From NCBI GenBank assembly GCA_018343915.1, contig JABRWF010000004.1, positions 2,356,001 to 2,420,000 on the forward strand: DNA of 64,000 nucleotides. The letters are read 5' to 3'. Source of the stretch: Agroathelia rolfsii (Eukaryota > Basidiomycota > Agaricomycetes > Amylocorticiales > Amylocorticiaceae). The first letter of the stretch is position 1. Each line of letters starts with the position of its first letter. Of the stretch, positions 34,662-47,027 are shown piece after piece. The translations under genes and the position numbers were made by a program. The notes beneath the pieces were generated by a model that did not search any database, was not told where the DNA came from, and was given only the letters and a program-made list of their open reading frames with translations.

Positions 34662-37004
34662 TCACTGCCATTCTGTGTATGCATAAAATAAAGCTACGTA
34701 TCCAGTGTAAGACACGAATGAAGGTTCATCTGAAAGCCTTTTTTTGCCAATACTATATGATCCTGTCTGGGCCTGAACACTCAACGCTAACACTAGAAAG
34801 ACCTACATCTCATGGCTATGATAGGATGTCCTCTCATGTATCTCAAATCGTACATTGCGGACATTATTTGTGTTTGTCATGTGATCAGCAATGTTCGCTC
34901 TTACACTCCTGATCATCAGAACTCAAGTTACTCAGGTTTCACGTTACTACTCGTGAAGCAGACGCCTATAATTCCTCGATCTCTGAATACCCGACCAAGA
35001 TAACCTTGGTAGCCGGAAAAATGACTACAATATTCATGATCAGATAACCCAAATCATTGACACTCAGTGTTCAGCTTTGCAAGGGCGCTCGTGCCTCGAT
35101 CATTCCCCTTCTTCCCCTTGCGCTAATCAGAGCTTCCCGGGCGGCCTCTTGCCATGCTCAAAAAGCCACTAGGATCGTTGATCATCCGATCGCACGAAGA
35201 TTAGATTTTGTGCGCTTGGAATAGAAGGGGTATTATACAATCACACGGGGTACTGCGGGGAAGAGTCTTCTTGAGATCACCCCTGGATCTGACCTGGTCT
35301 GCTACTCGGTCCGGATGAGCTGGCCGTAATGTCATGCTTGAGCCTATGGTCTACCCGCTTACGTCTTTCCTTCTACTATTTTTTCTTTTTTAGGCTATGT
35401 CATTTTCCAAGAGCGAATAGTCGATGATTGGATGCCACCATATCATCCATCCATATTTGCTCACGTGGATGATTTACTAGCTATTTCAACGCCGCTCTCT
35501 AGGGTTTTTTTGTCCCGCTATTTGATACCTAACTGTCTTTGTCTATTCGCCACGTGTAGGTTGACATTCGACCATTCCTTAGTCCCCATAAAACAAGGAA
35601 CGGTGAAAAAGGATGCTCACGTCATTATATAAGATGGCCGTCGCCCGCCGAGACATTCGAACCAGTGGTTTACCGGTAACTCACGTGCGTATTTTACGAA
35701 AAATATTTTTGCGTACGCAAAGTTGCACGGGTGTGTCCTAGAGGTAATCTCGAGCAAGTGATGCTTGGATAATATCGCGCTCATAGCGAATACATTCACT
35801 CATCCATTGGAGTCGAATGAATAGCTCGGATGACTTTCCTATCTCCTATCCACGTGAATACTAGTAGGCTTATTACCTTAAGGTATCAATGGTATTGAGT
35901 AATCAAGTATATGCCATCTGCTGACCTTGATGTTTTAAACGCATTCATGACCACATCTGCCACATGCCTTCCATGTCACATTCATTACGACCGGGGACGG
36001 TCCAGAGTGTATGCGCCTCTGGAACTCAAATGCAGAACGTTACCCCAAAGACTCTCCTGTCTGTCGTCAGGCGCTGGAGAATCACAGAATCATAATCACA
36101 GGTGGACAAGCGTCGATGAGTAGCGCTCAAGAACCAGCGATTGGCATGTCGTCAATGATGCTCCCTTATTCATCAATAATCCAGAAGGCTCATCCTGATC
36201 GGGTTTATAATGAAGAGCTTTGTCCATATTTGTACATAAACACGACAGTCGGAAATGGTCTAAATGACAATAAGTATCGTGATTTAGATTGGATACTATA
36301 TTATAGTGAATGAAGTAATGATATGTATTGGTATACATTTGTAGCAAACTGAACTTTTGAACTGGAAAAGAAATGCTTGGTATCTTTGCAGCCACAAGTT
36401 CCATTAGCAGCATGCACATTTATTATTATTATCAACAGGAGATTATTGATCATAATGTGACCAATAAAAGCGTCCAGATTAGAGGAACATACAGGATCAT
36501 GGATGATGTAACATCAAGCAGTTAATAAAGCGAGTAAGCTGGGCGAGCGACATCGCACTTACTCTAGATAGATATCGCCTAGCCTTATTCGCTTCCGTAA
36601 CGTACTGGGATGTCAAAAAAGAACTAGCCCGGCTTTTGTCAAGCTGCTGAATGATTAATGATTGATGACGCAGTAGCAGCGCATTGGCCACCTGTCCTCG
36701 GATGGATGCCAACACCTGTTTGTCATCTAGCCGCTGTCGGGCCAAGTGCAACATAGCGCACACGCGAGTCGTCCATGCATGCTTTACGCAGCTTTTGGAC
36801 AGAGCCGTCCTGAGCGAGAAGCCGATATGAGCGCCTGATTGTGATGGTCATGGGCGCCGCCGGGGTGCAGAATGAGTTGTGACGCGTGATTGGATATGAT
36901 AGAATCAGGGGCTGTGATGGGCTAGTGACTGGATCTCGGAGCGAACAAGAAAGACTAGAAGCACATGAGAACGTTGGGTTGGCCTGCCCATGCTTCAGCC
37001 TACC
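34662..37004. other. 2.3-kb intergenic region upstream of the Ppo gene
   Basis: Presumed promoter and regulatory space for the Ppo gene. It includes a perfect 14-bp palindrome at 35708-35721. Two overlapping minus-strand frames (36497-36763 and 36723-37028) are open but match nothing I know and sit in the promoter. Confidence 0.45.
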
Positions 37005-37011
37005 TATATAA
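37005..37011 (+). promoter_or_regulatory. TATA box of the Ppo gene
   Basis: TATATAA about 80 bp upstream of the ATG at 37090. Confidence 0.55.
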
Positions 37012-37089
37012 TGCCCTCTATCATGCATAAGCTATGCAGCTAAACCATTTCTCTTGCCGTTGCTGCTGCCATTACATCTGTGAGAGACC

Positions 37090-40000
37090 ATGTCCACCAT
37101 GACCTCAAAACGCTTCTCCATGAAGCAAGTGCCAACAGTCAGTCCCTCAATGTATGCGTCTCATTCTGGCCCATATCTGATACAGCCTATGCAGGTCGAC
37201 GGCAATGCCATTGCCTCTACCTCCCAGCCCGAGCCTGAGCAATCCCAGGCCAAACAGGAGACCATTCCTTCTATCATTACGAACTTTACGGAAACTGTGT
37301 GTTCTTCATTAGACGATTGTATCCTTTCTCAAGGATCAAGCTAAAGTCTTGCCATTGCGTGTGCAGGTGAAGAAAGGCCACCAAGTAGTGGTGGAGCCAT
37401 CCACGCTCTCTGCTATCCTGGATGCCATGAAGCATGTAAACGCCATTGATGACAGAAAGATGCTCGTATGTATTCAATAAACTTGAACTGTATTGAACAA
37501 TTATGTTTTGCTCATGTGATCATTCAGCTCGAGCATATTCTTGTATTACTATCCAAGATGCCCCAAGGTTCCCTATCCACGAGGCTGCAGAATGCCACCG
37601 TTGAGCTTCGTGAGTTTTTATAGTCATATAGTGTCCTAGTTTGTCCTGATGGCCAATGTGTATTCAGTGTATAATGACCTTCCCCACCCGCCCGCAACCT
37701 ACTTGGACAAAAAGTACCAATGGCGTACCGCTGATGGCTCATACAACAATGTCGATGTCCCTGACATGGGCAAGGCCGGCATGCCATACGCCCGCAGCGT
37801 CCAGATGTCTCACCCCCTGCCGCCCAACTCTCTTCCCGATGCCGGCTTGGTCTTCGACTCGCTTCTCCGGCGCGAGGGTGTAAGTCAATAGGTTCTTATC
37901 ATGAATAAACACAGCAGACGCTAATGATATTGATGCCTATGTTCCGGAATGGAAATGCAATCATTAATTATTACCCAGTTCGTCAAGCACCCTGCCGGCC
38001 TGTCAAGCATGATGTTCTCCTTCGCCGCGCTCGTCATTCATACGTAAGTTCCTCTTCGAAACTTTCCCCCATTTGGTAAATGGTCATCGGAACTAACGGT
38101 GATTTATTGATTTGCCTGTACCAATCCTAGCGTGTTCCGCACGTCGCATTCAAACCCAAACATCAACGAAACGAGCTCCTATGTTGATTTGTAAGTCTTT
38201 ATAGCATTTGATGGGACCTTGAGTTTCTCCGCCCTATCTAATCCTTGTAAATATATGTGCTAATACGCTTATCAGGGCGCCGCTGTACGGCAACAACGAC
38301 GAGGACCATAACAGGGTCCGCGCGCGCAACGGTTTAGGTTTCCTCAAGCCGGATGTGTTTGCAGAGGACCGTCTTCTACTCCTTCCACCTGCTGTCTGTG
38401 TGCTTTTGGTGCTGTTCAGTAGGAACCATAATGTGAGGAAACTTGCCCGTTTAACTTTGGGCTTGTCTAATAAAACATACAAATCAATAGTTCATTGCCA
38501 AGCGCATCTTTGACATCAATGAGCGCGGCACATACGCCGACCCGAGCACGCTTAATGATGATCAGCGCACCGCACAGGATGAAGAGATCTTCCAGACCGC
38601 GCGTCTGTGTAACGTCGGCTGGTTCGGCTCCGTCGTGTTCTCCGATTATTTCTCATCTATCTTGGGCTTGGTAAGGACGGGTAGCTCTTGGAGCTTGAAC
38701 CCCTTTGGCGTATGTATCCTTCACATTTATATGAACGAAAATAGAGATGGCGTCTTATTATCCTTGTGATCGTAGGAAATTCGTCAGGAAGATCACACCC
38801 TGTTCGAGCGTGGACGCGGAAACGTTTGCTCCGTCGAGGTAAGCTATTATTGGTCTTCAATCTTCCAAATCGCTCGAGGTTCTGATATGGGGCTATCATA
38901 CAGTTCAACTGTCTCTACCGTTGGCACGCGACTACGTCGGTTCAGGATGAGGCTTGGGTTGAGCAGCTGTTCGGACAACTCTTCAAGGGCAAGACGCCCG
39001 AAAGTGTGACCATGCAAGACTTTATGCAGATGGCCAAGACGATGCAGGCGCAAGAGCCCGATATCGAGCATTGGACGTTTGGTAACCTCAAGCGTGGTGA
39101 GGACGGGTATTTCAAGGATGAAGATTTGGCAAATGTATTGCACAACGCGTGAGTGCTCATTTGGCGTTGCTAGTAAAATAGAGGAAAGTCTGACCGCATT
39201 GCACAGTACCGAGAATCCTGCGGCTGCTTTCCGTGCACGCGGTACTCCCCATGTCATGCGTCTCCATGAAATCATGGGTATCGAGGCTAACCGCCGTTGG
39301 GGTGTTTGCTCATTGAATGACTTCAGGAAGGTAAGCTATATTGTCATTTTTGTGATCTTCCAGAGTTCATGTCTAACTGTGTCTGCAACAGTTCTTGGGC
39401 TTGAAGCGTGAGTAACAAAAGGAAAGCAAAGGGAAGAGATAAACTCATCGTACTTTTGCAGCGTATGCAAGCTTCAAGGAATGGAACCCTGATCCTGAGA
39501 TCTGGCCTGTTGCCGAGAAGCTCTACGGCCACATCAACCACCTGGAGCTCTACGTCGGTCTTCAGGCTGGTGAGTAACTCTTAATACAAGTTTGGTGATG
39601 CTAGATTGACAAACGGACTACAGAGGAAGCCAAGCCGGTCGTTCCCGGTGCTGGTCTCTGCCCAGGCTACACTATCTCTCGTGCCATTTTGGCCGATGCC
39701 ATTGCTTTGACTCGTGTATGTCTCCTTTTTCTTGACTGCCGCACTATTCTGGTATGTTAAAGGTGGATATATGCGCTTTGAACAAATATAGGGCGATCGA
39801 TTCTTCACTGCCGACTACACGCCTTACAACCTCACCTCTTGGGGTTTCGCTGACTGTCAGCGTGACAGTAATGGCCCGGGATTCGGTAGCATGCTTGGTC
39901 GCCTGCTCCTGCGCACGTTGCCAAACAATTACTCGGACAACAGCGTCTACACCTGGTTCCCGCTCATGACGCCCGACTCAATGCAAGAGAACCTCCACAC

Positions 40001-41764
40001 TCTGAAGAAGACAAATGACTACACATTTGAGCGTCCCGCGAACCGCACGCCAATCCGTACCGTGACTACGCACGGCGATATCTTGCGCGTGCTGAACGAC
40101 TCTGATACCTTTACGAGCCCGTATGCGGAGCGTGCGAAGAGGGTTATTAAAGGCCCTGGGTTCTTCGTCGCCTCGCCAGGTGTAGCGGCTGCGCAGAAGG
40201 AGCAGAAGGAGGTCGTGGGTGCTCTTATGCCTTCGCACAACGCAGCGGACAAGATTGGCACATTCTTCCACGATACAGTGGTTCAGCTCGTCAAGGAGCA
40301 TTCTTATGCCCTTGTGGAGAGCAGTACCATGAACGTGGATATTGTAAGAGATGTGCTCAGATATGTCCCCCTTCACTGGGCTGCTACGGAAATCGTAAGT
40401 GATCTTGCTGTTTTTGCTAACCGGTTAAGCGATGGACGGCTGAGCATCATCTTCTCCATCGCTGTCTATAGGCGGGTATCCAGCTCAAGACAGCATCGGA
40501 TCCCCACGGCATATACACTGAGGCGGAGTTGTACGATATTCTGGGCGATATCTATAGCTACCTCTTCCTGAAGGTGGATTTGGCAAACAACTTGGTCTTA
40601 TTGCAGAAGGTCAAAAAGAACGTCAACGAGCTCCTAAGCCACATCAAGAGCAACCTCGATATGGGGTCATCTAGGGTGAGTGCTATCTATTGATGTGCTC
40701 TGTAACCTGTAACTTACGGGCGATGTATTCGTTAAAAATTCGCAGTTTACGGTCTCCAGTGTTATGAACACCCTTTCACGTATCTTCCTCCCGTCGAAGA
40801 AGAAGACAGAGCGCCACGAGATGCTTGAACGTCTGTACGCCATCGGCCACGATACGGATCATCTCGCGAACTCCATCCTCGCGATCCTTGTCGGCTCCAC
40901 GGTGGAGCTCACCCTCGTTCTCACCAACATCGTCAACTTCCTGATCGACGGTGAGCGCCTGAAGGAGATTACCAAGCTCTCGCAGAGCACCGAGCCCTCT
41001 GCGCATGAGATACTTCGTGGATACGTCTGGGAGGCGGCACGACTTGACCCGGCCTTCCAGGGTGTGTTCCGCACCTCGGTGAAGGATATTCAGGTTGGGG
41101 ATTTGGCCATCCAAAAGGGAGACCAGTTGTTCTTGGATATTGCCGCCGCCAATCTCAATGTGCGTTTCGATACACTTTTCTTTTACACTTCTTTTGCTGG
41201 GATGCTAATGAGGTTCTTTAATCCTATATTATAGGACCAAGTGTTCAGCAACCCCCATGAAGTCAATACTAGTCGTAGCAGGGAGCAGTACCTAAACGGC
41301 GAGGCAGTAATCCAGTAAGTAATGGTTCTATTTTTGTCTTGTGTTATCATTACGCCTCTACTATGATCGCTTATACTCTTGTATATTTTCTTTTTGCAAC
41401 AGTGTCCTTGGTGATGAGCTCGCGTCGAAGATAATTGCAGAAACCGTCCGCGCCATCTTTAGCCTCAATAATTTACGCCGTGGTCCGGGCCGCTCCGGTC
41501 AATTATCTCGGTCCGTAACCATTTATCCTTGTCGTTGAATGACAACATGAATTTACATTGGCAATAGTTTCGCCGACCTGGAGAGTCCCATCATCCGTCA
41601 CGGATATTTGGATAACCTCTCGGTACAAGGCCCCTGGCCAACGTCGATGGTCATCCAGGTGAGTTGCTAGCGTTTTATGTCTTGTGGTAGATGATGGTTG
41701 TTGACCCTTTATCGTATTCTAGTACGATGCTGTGCGTCCGAACGGTGTGCCTGGGCCCCAGTAA
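37090..41764 (+). CDS. ppo: psi-producing oxygenase (haem dioxygenase-P450 fusion), P450 site lacking Cys
   Basis: Fatty-acid dioxygenase of the Ppo/linoleate diol synthase family that makes hydroperoxy fatty acids (oxylipins), signals in fungal development. I resolve 21 exons (first 37090-37296, last 41723-41764, all phases consistent), including a 16-nt exon at 39392-39407; 1096 residues. The N-terminal haem-peroxidase domain has distal His221 (ALVIHTVFR), catalytic Tyr393 and proximal His396 (NCLYRWHA). Their 175- and 3-residue spacings match those known for A. nidulans PpoA (202, 374, 377). The C-terminal P450-like domain has the ExxR motif (EAAR, residues 948-951). At the haem-thiolate loop, however, it reads VIHVLGDEL: Val1018 stands where Cys is expected before LG. 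The dioxygenase should work; the hydroperoxide isomerase step probably does not, as in PpoC, which also lacks this Cys. Confidence 0.95.
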
Positions 41765-43116
41765 AACAACATAGTCTTGGCGTTGAGATGAGTTGAATGG
41801 AAGGAGCAAAACGGGTTTTTTTTTCTCTCGCATACTATCATTTTGGTTCTCTTTGTAATAGTTTGATTAAATGTATTTTGTATCTACACATCTTACTTAT
41901 GAATTGAAATTGGCCCTTTGTCTGGTATACTCCAATAACTTTATTGACTCGGGAAACGTAGAGCTCAAGTACCTTGCAAGTTGGAAATTGATAGACATAA
42001 ACGTTTATTCGAATGTCAGCAAGTTGGATTCAGGCACACTATAGGTAGCAACTTGTGTTCATGCCCATGTGCAGCTTTGTCATGACTCGGACATTCGCTT
42101 CAGCAGGTATGTTCGTTTTGCGGGCATTTCATGGTCATGGCATGTCCCTTCTGATTGTCCCATAGTTCGGAATCGGACCCCGACTCAAACACTCATCAGA
42201 AACGGAGGCTGAATACCGCCTGTCTCGTCCAGTAGCCCGAAGGAAGAATTGCCCATGAAAATGAAGCTCCGCCTTGAGCGTTGGTTCGGTATCATGGGAA
42301 TACAAACTTGCGGCTTTATCAAGGAAACATGAACGAAACGAGCAAAGATTCGATGTTTGATGACATGTTGCACCAGATAAGTTAGGTGAAGAAATTCATA
42401 GTCAGAGGCCCTGGTGTAAAAGCAGCTGCATAATGCGCATGCATACCAGCGATCACGTGGTGCGCCTTTTTTTCGTCATGAGAGTGTGATGGTAGACACG
42501 CGTGCGAGTCGATCATGACGCGCATGATGCTACGTAGTTACTACAGCCATAATTAGTGGATCCGGGTCCCCGCTCGTATCTCTTCTACTTACACCGCGAC
42601 CTCGCGTTGCCACAGTCTCATGTTTCTGTGCTATCAAAGCCGCTTCCAGTTACGATAATTCCGCGATGACAACAGGAGTTCATTCTAATAGTACCGACGA
42701 TACTTAGAGCTGCTCTTACATCGTCTCACTGGGGGTAACTTGCATTTTCGGGACAATTAACGACGGGTTTTCCGTCTCTAGGAGAGATGACGCAGCAATT
42801 TGTTGTTGGTTCGACCATAATGTCCGCCGGTTCTAGCTGAGTGAAGAAGAAATGTACACGTACATGCGTACTTGCAGTATGCTTGAGAGGGTAATTTCAG
42901 ACGATATTAGGAAGTGGAGGGAGAAGAAATCTGCATAAATACTCGAGCTCTCATTCCTGTTGTTCTCTCACCAAGTTTTTCTTTTTCCTCTCTCCTCTCA
43001 TCCGGCCCAGCCTAAGCCTCGGCCTGTATCTCCTGCACATACACTGCACATACCCACTACATTCTTTTTGATATCCAACTCACTCCCCACCGTCCTTTTA
43101 TTCTTTGTTGATAACA
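41765..43116. other. intergenic between Ppo and polygalacturonase genes
   Basis: 3' flank of Ppo and promoter side of the polygalacturonase. A CATAAATA motif near 42933-42940, about 180 bp before the ATG, may serve as its TATA element. No further gene is seen. Confidence 0.5.
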
Positions 43117-44912
43117 ATGGCCCGCGTGTCTACTCTTCTTGGAGCATCTATGCTCATTGCCTCTGCCTACGCAGCCCCCCATGCCAACTCGACTGAGGTC
43201 ATTGGCAAGCGCTGCACTGCTACTATTAAATCTGCCTCGTAAGAGAAAAGATATCAAATTTTAGCGACCTTGCTCAATCATATTGCTGCATTTCAAGGGA
43301 TATTACCTCGGATAACCTCAAGTGCACCACTATCAAGTATGGAAAACGTTCCTATTCTCATTCACGGTTTTCTGACCTGTGTGTCATCACAGCATTGAGT
43401 CGTTCACCATGACCGCCGGCAAGACGATGGCTTTGAGTAAGTTGTCGGTACTCGAAATGGTGATCGGCAGTGTATTGACCCGAATTTTTTCCTTCTTCAA
43501 TAGCCAACCTTGCGAGCGGCACCACCGTGAACTTGCTCGGCGAAGTTACCTTCGGTGTCAAGGAGTGGGCCGGACCTTTGTTTGAGATTGGTGCCTCTAG
43601 CGACTCCGGCACGTTCACGTTCAACGGAAACGGTTATTCTTTGAATGGCCAGGGTGCGTCCTACTGGGATGGTAAGGGCACCAATGGTGGTGTCACCAAG
43701 CCTGTAAGTCAAATCTACCCGATTTTCTCGCGATTTGTCACAACCGTACTGAGAACTTGCCGATAATCAGCACCCGATGGTCAAGATCGTCAAGGGTGGA
43801 GGAAGCTTTAAGGATGTGGTATGTAAACTTCGATGTGAAGAGTTATGTTACTGGTAATTGACCTACTCTATAACAGACTGTCCTGAACGTGAGTTGCAAT
43901 TCTAATTGGCCGTACCATGTCACAATTACTCATCAGCGATAAAGAGCCCGGCTCAAGCCGTCAGCGTTGGTAACACTGCTACTTTCACAGTCAGCGGCAT
44001 CACTATCAACAACGTGCGTGGTCCCAGCTTTCGCTACAGATCCTAACACTCTACTCACATAACATAAACGTCTTTGAATAGTCTGCTGGTTCCTCCAAGG
44101 GACACAACGTAAGTTCCGTCTGTGATTACCATCGTTCTTTCTCGGATCTAAACAGATTGCCAATTGACAGACCGACTGCTTCGACGTCTCCGCGTCCGAC
44201 GTGACCATTACCGGCAACACCTGCGAGAACCAGGATGACTGCTTGGCCATCAACTCTGGCTCTAACATTGTCTTCTCGAACAACAAGTGCTCGGGTGGCC
44301 ACGGTATCTCCATTGGTTCCATTGCGACCGGCAAGACTGTCAGCAACGTCCAGATCACCGGTAACACTGTCTCAGACTCTGCCAACGGTCTCCGTATCAA
44401 GACAATCTACGGTGCTACTGATGCCTCTGGTGAGTTCATCAAATGGACTGCAGAGAAGCCTATTAGATTAACTATGGGATTGTGTTTCAGTGACTGATAT
44501 CACTTACAAGTCCAACACTGTCTCTGGTATCAGCGACTATGGTGTTGTCATTGAGCAGGATTACGAGGTTAGTCTTGCGACACCAAAAACAGCCTTGCTA
44601 GTTACTGACGAATAACTGGTGATTAGAACGGCTCGCCCACCGGCACCCCCTCTAGCGGTGTCACTCTCGGCCCTGTCACCTTCACCGGCACCAACACCGT
44701 CAAGGTCAACTCGGGTGCTGAGCAGGTCTACGTTCTCTGCGGCAGCAAGTGCACCGGCACCTGGGACTGGTCTGGTCTCACCACCAGCGGTGGCAAGGCT
44801 GGCTCCTCTAGTATGTCCAACTTTACCTTCTATTCATTGGTTAATCATCCAGCTCCGACTTACTATTTCATCGCATATAGACTACAAGAGCATCAGCGGC
44901 TACACCGTTTAA
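43117..44912 (+). CDS. secreted endopolygalacturonase (GH28)
   Basis: Hydrolyses alpha-1,4 bonds in polygalacturonic acid of plant cell walls; extracellular. Twelve exons (43117-43238, 43298-43336, 43393-43436, 43504-43703, 43771-43818, 43877-43888, 43945-44013, 44082-44108, 44171-44429, 44491-44567, 44627-44810, 44881-44912) give 370 residues, normal length. Exon 6 is only 12 nt. A signal peptide ([19 protein letters not shown]) is followed by a possible KR processing site. All four GH28 motifs are intact: N187-T-D189, Q-D209-D210, G-H231-G, R262-I-K264; the conserved Tyr in [11 protein letters not shown] is also present. Cys pairs near the C-terminus (CGSKCTGTW) fit the family. It suggests a pectin-degrading, plant-associated lifestyle. 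Confidence 0.96.
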
Positions 44913-46477
44913 AATGGCAATACAACAAAAGCTCCAGCAGCTTTTACTTAGTTTTTTCTAAATATTCTTCGTATTCTGCAATGACAGAGCTTTCACCTAT
45001 TCCTTTTGTTACTTTTCGAATAATGTCTTCTGGAGATGACTTTTTAAGCCGGGCTTTATTTTTGTATTTACTTGCCAACATAACGGTAGTAATGATAACT
45101 GGCGTGGGCGTTATTATTATTATTATTTTCTGCCTTACAACGTTTTGACGAGTGATGAGGTTGAGATCTTTGCATGTCAGTTCATTCATTCTCTTTGTTG
45201 TGTCAGTCTGGTTGGAGCAGCTGATAGAAATCAGAGTTGGTATAGTGTTGCACTCAAGGGGTTATTGCGTTGCAGGGCCCGGCTCGTTCCCAATGCAGCT
45301 TTATGATGGTACTTGGTGCTACTTTGGCTAGGGCTAGTGCCTATTTGCTTTCCTCAATGGTATGATTTTGTCAGCTGGGGTAGCCCATACGGCTTGTCCC
45401 TGTTAGTGTGAGGACTGCAATGACTGGACGAATCCACTGGCGTTGAGCAAAATTGTACAAAAGGCGATAACATACCTACCATCTTGGTGCTGGGGTAAGG
45501 ACTCAAACAGCTGGCCTTCTTGAAATCAGATGCAAACATGAAGTTCTCTGCGCCAATATTTCAATGAGTCAATGTCAGCTCAAAGTTTACGTTTCCCAAG
45601 CATTTGCTATTTTCACGGTCAAGCGGCTACGTGATACCATGCATATATGATATTTTGTGTGCATATAGGTGTATAGTCCATTGTATTCTATAGCTCATTC
45701 ATATAAGTTTTGTTGCGCATACGTATTTTAAATTTGATTCACTTTGTCTCCAGTGAGACAATTCGTGTAATTGTCGAGGCTGGTCAGCGGGGGTCAAGCC
45801 CACACGAGTCGTCGTCAATGAGCACGCGGAGGAAATGAGGCACTCGGAAGCGCGGATAACATTGGAGCAAGTAGAATGAGCAACAATACGAGATAGGGAT
45901 GTAAGGTAGTAGAAGGATAAGGAATGACGACCCAACTGCGCGAAGACGAGAGAGTGTGGGGGACTTTTAAAAATGGACAGTCTATATATATATATAACAA
46001 CTCCTCTTTCCTCACGCCATGTCTCCTGTTGGTGTGTATCAACCCTTTGGCACATGACCCTCTACGGCGGTTCCCTCGGTACTCTGGGATCAAGCACTAC
46101 GTCTAATCGCGGACGAGATAGACGTAGCACCGCGATCAGCAATGAAAACTCGTCGTTGGGGTGGCATAGGGGGCCCTCTAACCTCTTTAAGGTAAGTGAT
46201 GTAGTTTATGATCGCATTGTCGTATGGCTTTAGCGATGATGCCGCTGAATGGATCCTTAACAAAAGAGCGATAAAATCAGACCTTTAATACAGGTCGTCC
46301 GTTATAAGTCCCATCGTCCGAAGCAGTATGCTATGATAATATGAGGATGAACTTACAGGAGAGACTTCATTTCTTTATTTCCGAACGAATCACCCGGACA
46401 AACTTGGCGAATGTGCTCCGCAACAGGTATAATGGTCCATGGCGTGTATCAATCGTGACTAATAATAGCCGAAGAAA
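44913..46477. other. intergenic, nothing recognised
   Basis: About 1.5 kb downstream of the polygalacturonase with short TTA repeats near 45111-45127 and a TA repeat near 45983. No convincing exon is seen on either strand. Confidence 0.5.
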
Positions 46478-47027
46478 TTACACGGTAAAATAATTCGCCT
46501 GGTTGAAGACGGAGCCAAAAAGGGTAAAAAGCTCGTCCTCAGTTAAAGGTTGGTTGTGGTTGTTAGGGTCATGGAAGATCGGCAGATTAGGCAAGCGACG
46601 GCCAGGCGTCCCACGTCTTAAGACTATTTCATTGTAATCATTCATACGAGCACTGGCCATTCCATCAAATAGTTCTTTGGACTTTTCTAGTGTACAGTAC
46701 TCAGTAGTGAGAGAGACACCTAACAATAATCATTAGTCCGAGTACAGCTCCGAATCACAAGAGGAAGGAAAGGGTGGTCATACCGAGTTCATTGCCATGC
46801 TTAATCATGCTTGATGCCAATTTACCGAAGATCTGTGTAAGTGGAGTTTGAGGTTTGGATTAGGGGAGGCCGAAATCTATGTTATGGGGCGTTCTAGCCG
46901 CCCGGTCGAAAACCACCGCTCCATTAACAGCGTCGGGATCCCTCTGCATGTTCTGCAGAGGAATTACTGACGCGATTGCACTGAGCGTAAGTGCAGCAAA
47001 GATCCAAAGTGCAGCAAGAGAGCGCAT
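46478..47027 (-). CDS. small secreted protein, unknown
   Basis: Three minus-strand exons (47027-46917, 46832-46784, 46719-46478) splice in phase to 133 residues. The N-terminus (MRSLAALWIFAALTLSAIA) is a clear signal peptide. The mature part contains FGKLASSMIKHGNELGVSLT, EKSKELFDGMASARMNDY and a C-terminal LTEDELFTLFGSVFNQANYF. It has a single Cys, so it is not a disulfide-rich effector. I do not recognise the family. The first donor (GTGGTT) is weak, while the other signals are good. Being secreted, small and next to a pectinase, it could act at the plant interface, but that is only a possibility. Confidence 0.6.

Noticed and set aside
35637..35700. possible tRNA from the B-box-like GGTTCGAAT on the minus strand
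   Set aside because: The flanking bases do not form a T stem (ACTGG against GTCTC) and no A box or acceptor stem is found at the right distance.
36497..37028. two overlapping minus-strand frames upstream of Ppo
   Set aside because: They are in different frames without a splice junction between them, match no family, and lie over the Ppo TATA box and promoter.
45100..45130. TTATTA repeats as a replication origin
   Set aside because: Short AT-rich repeats alone are not evidence for an origin in a basidiomycete.
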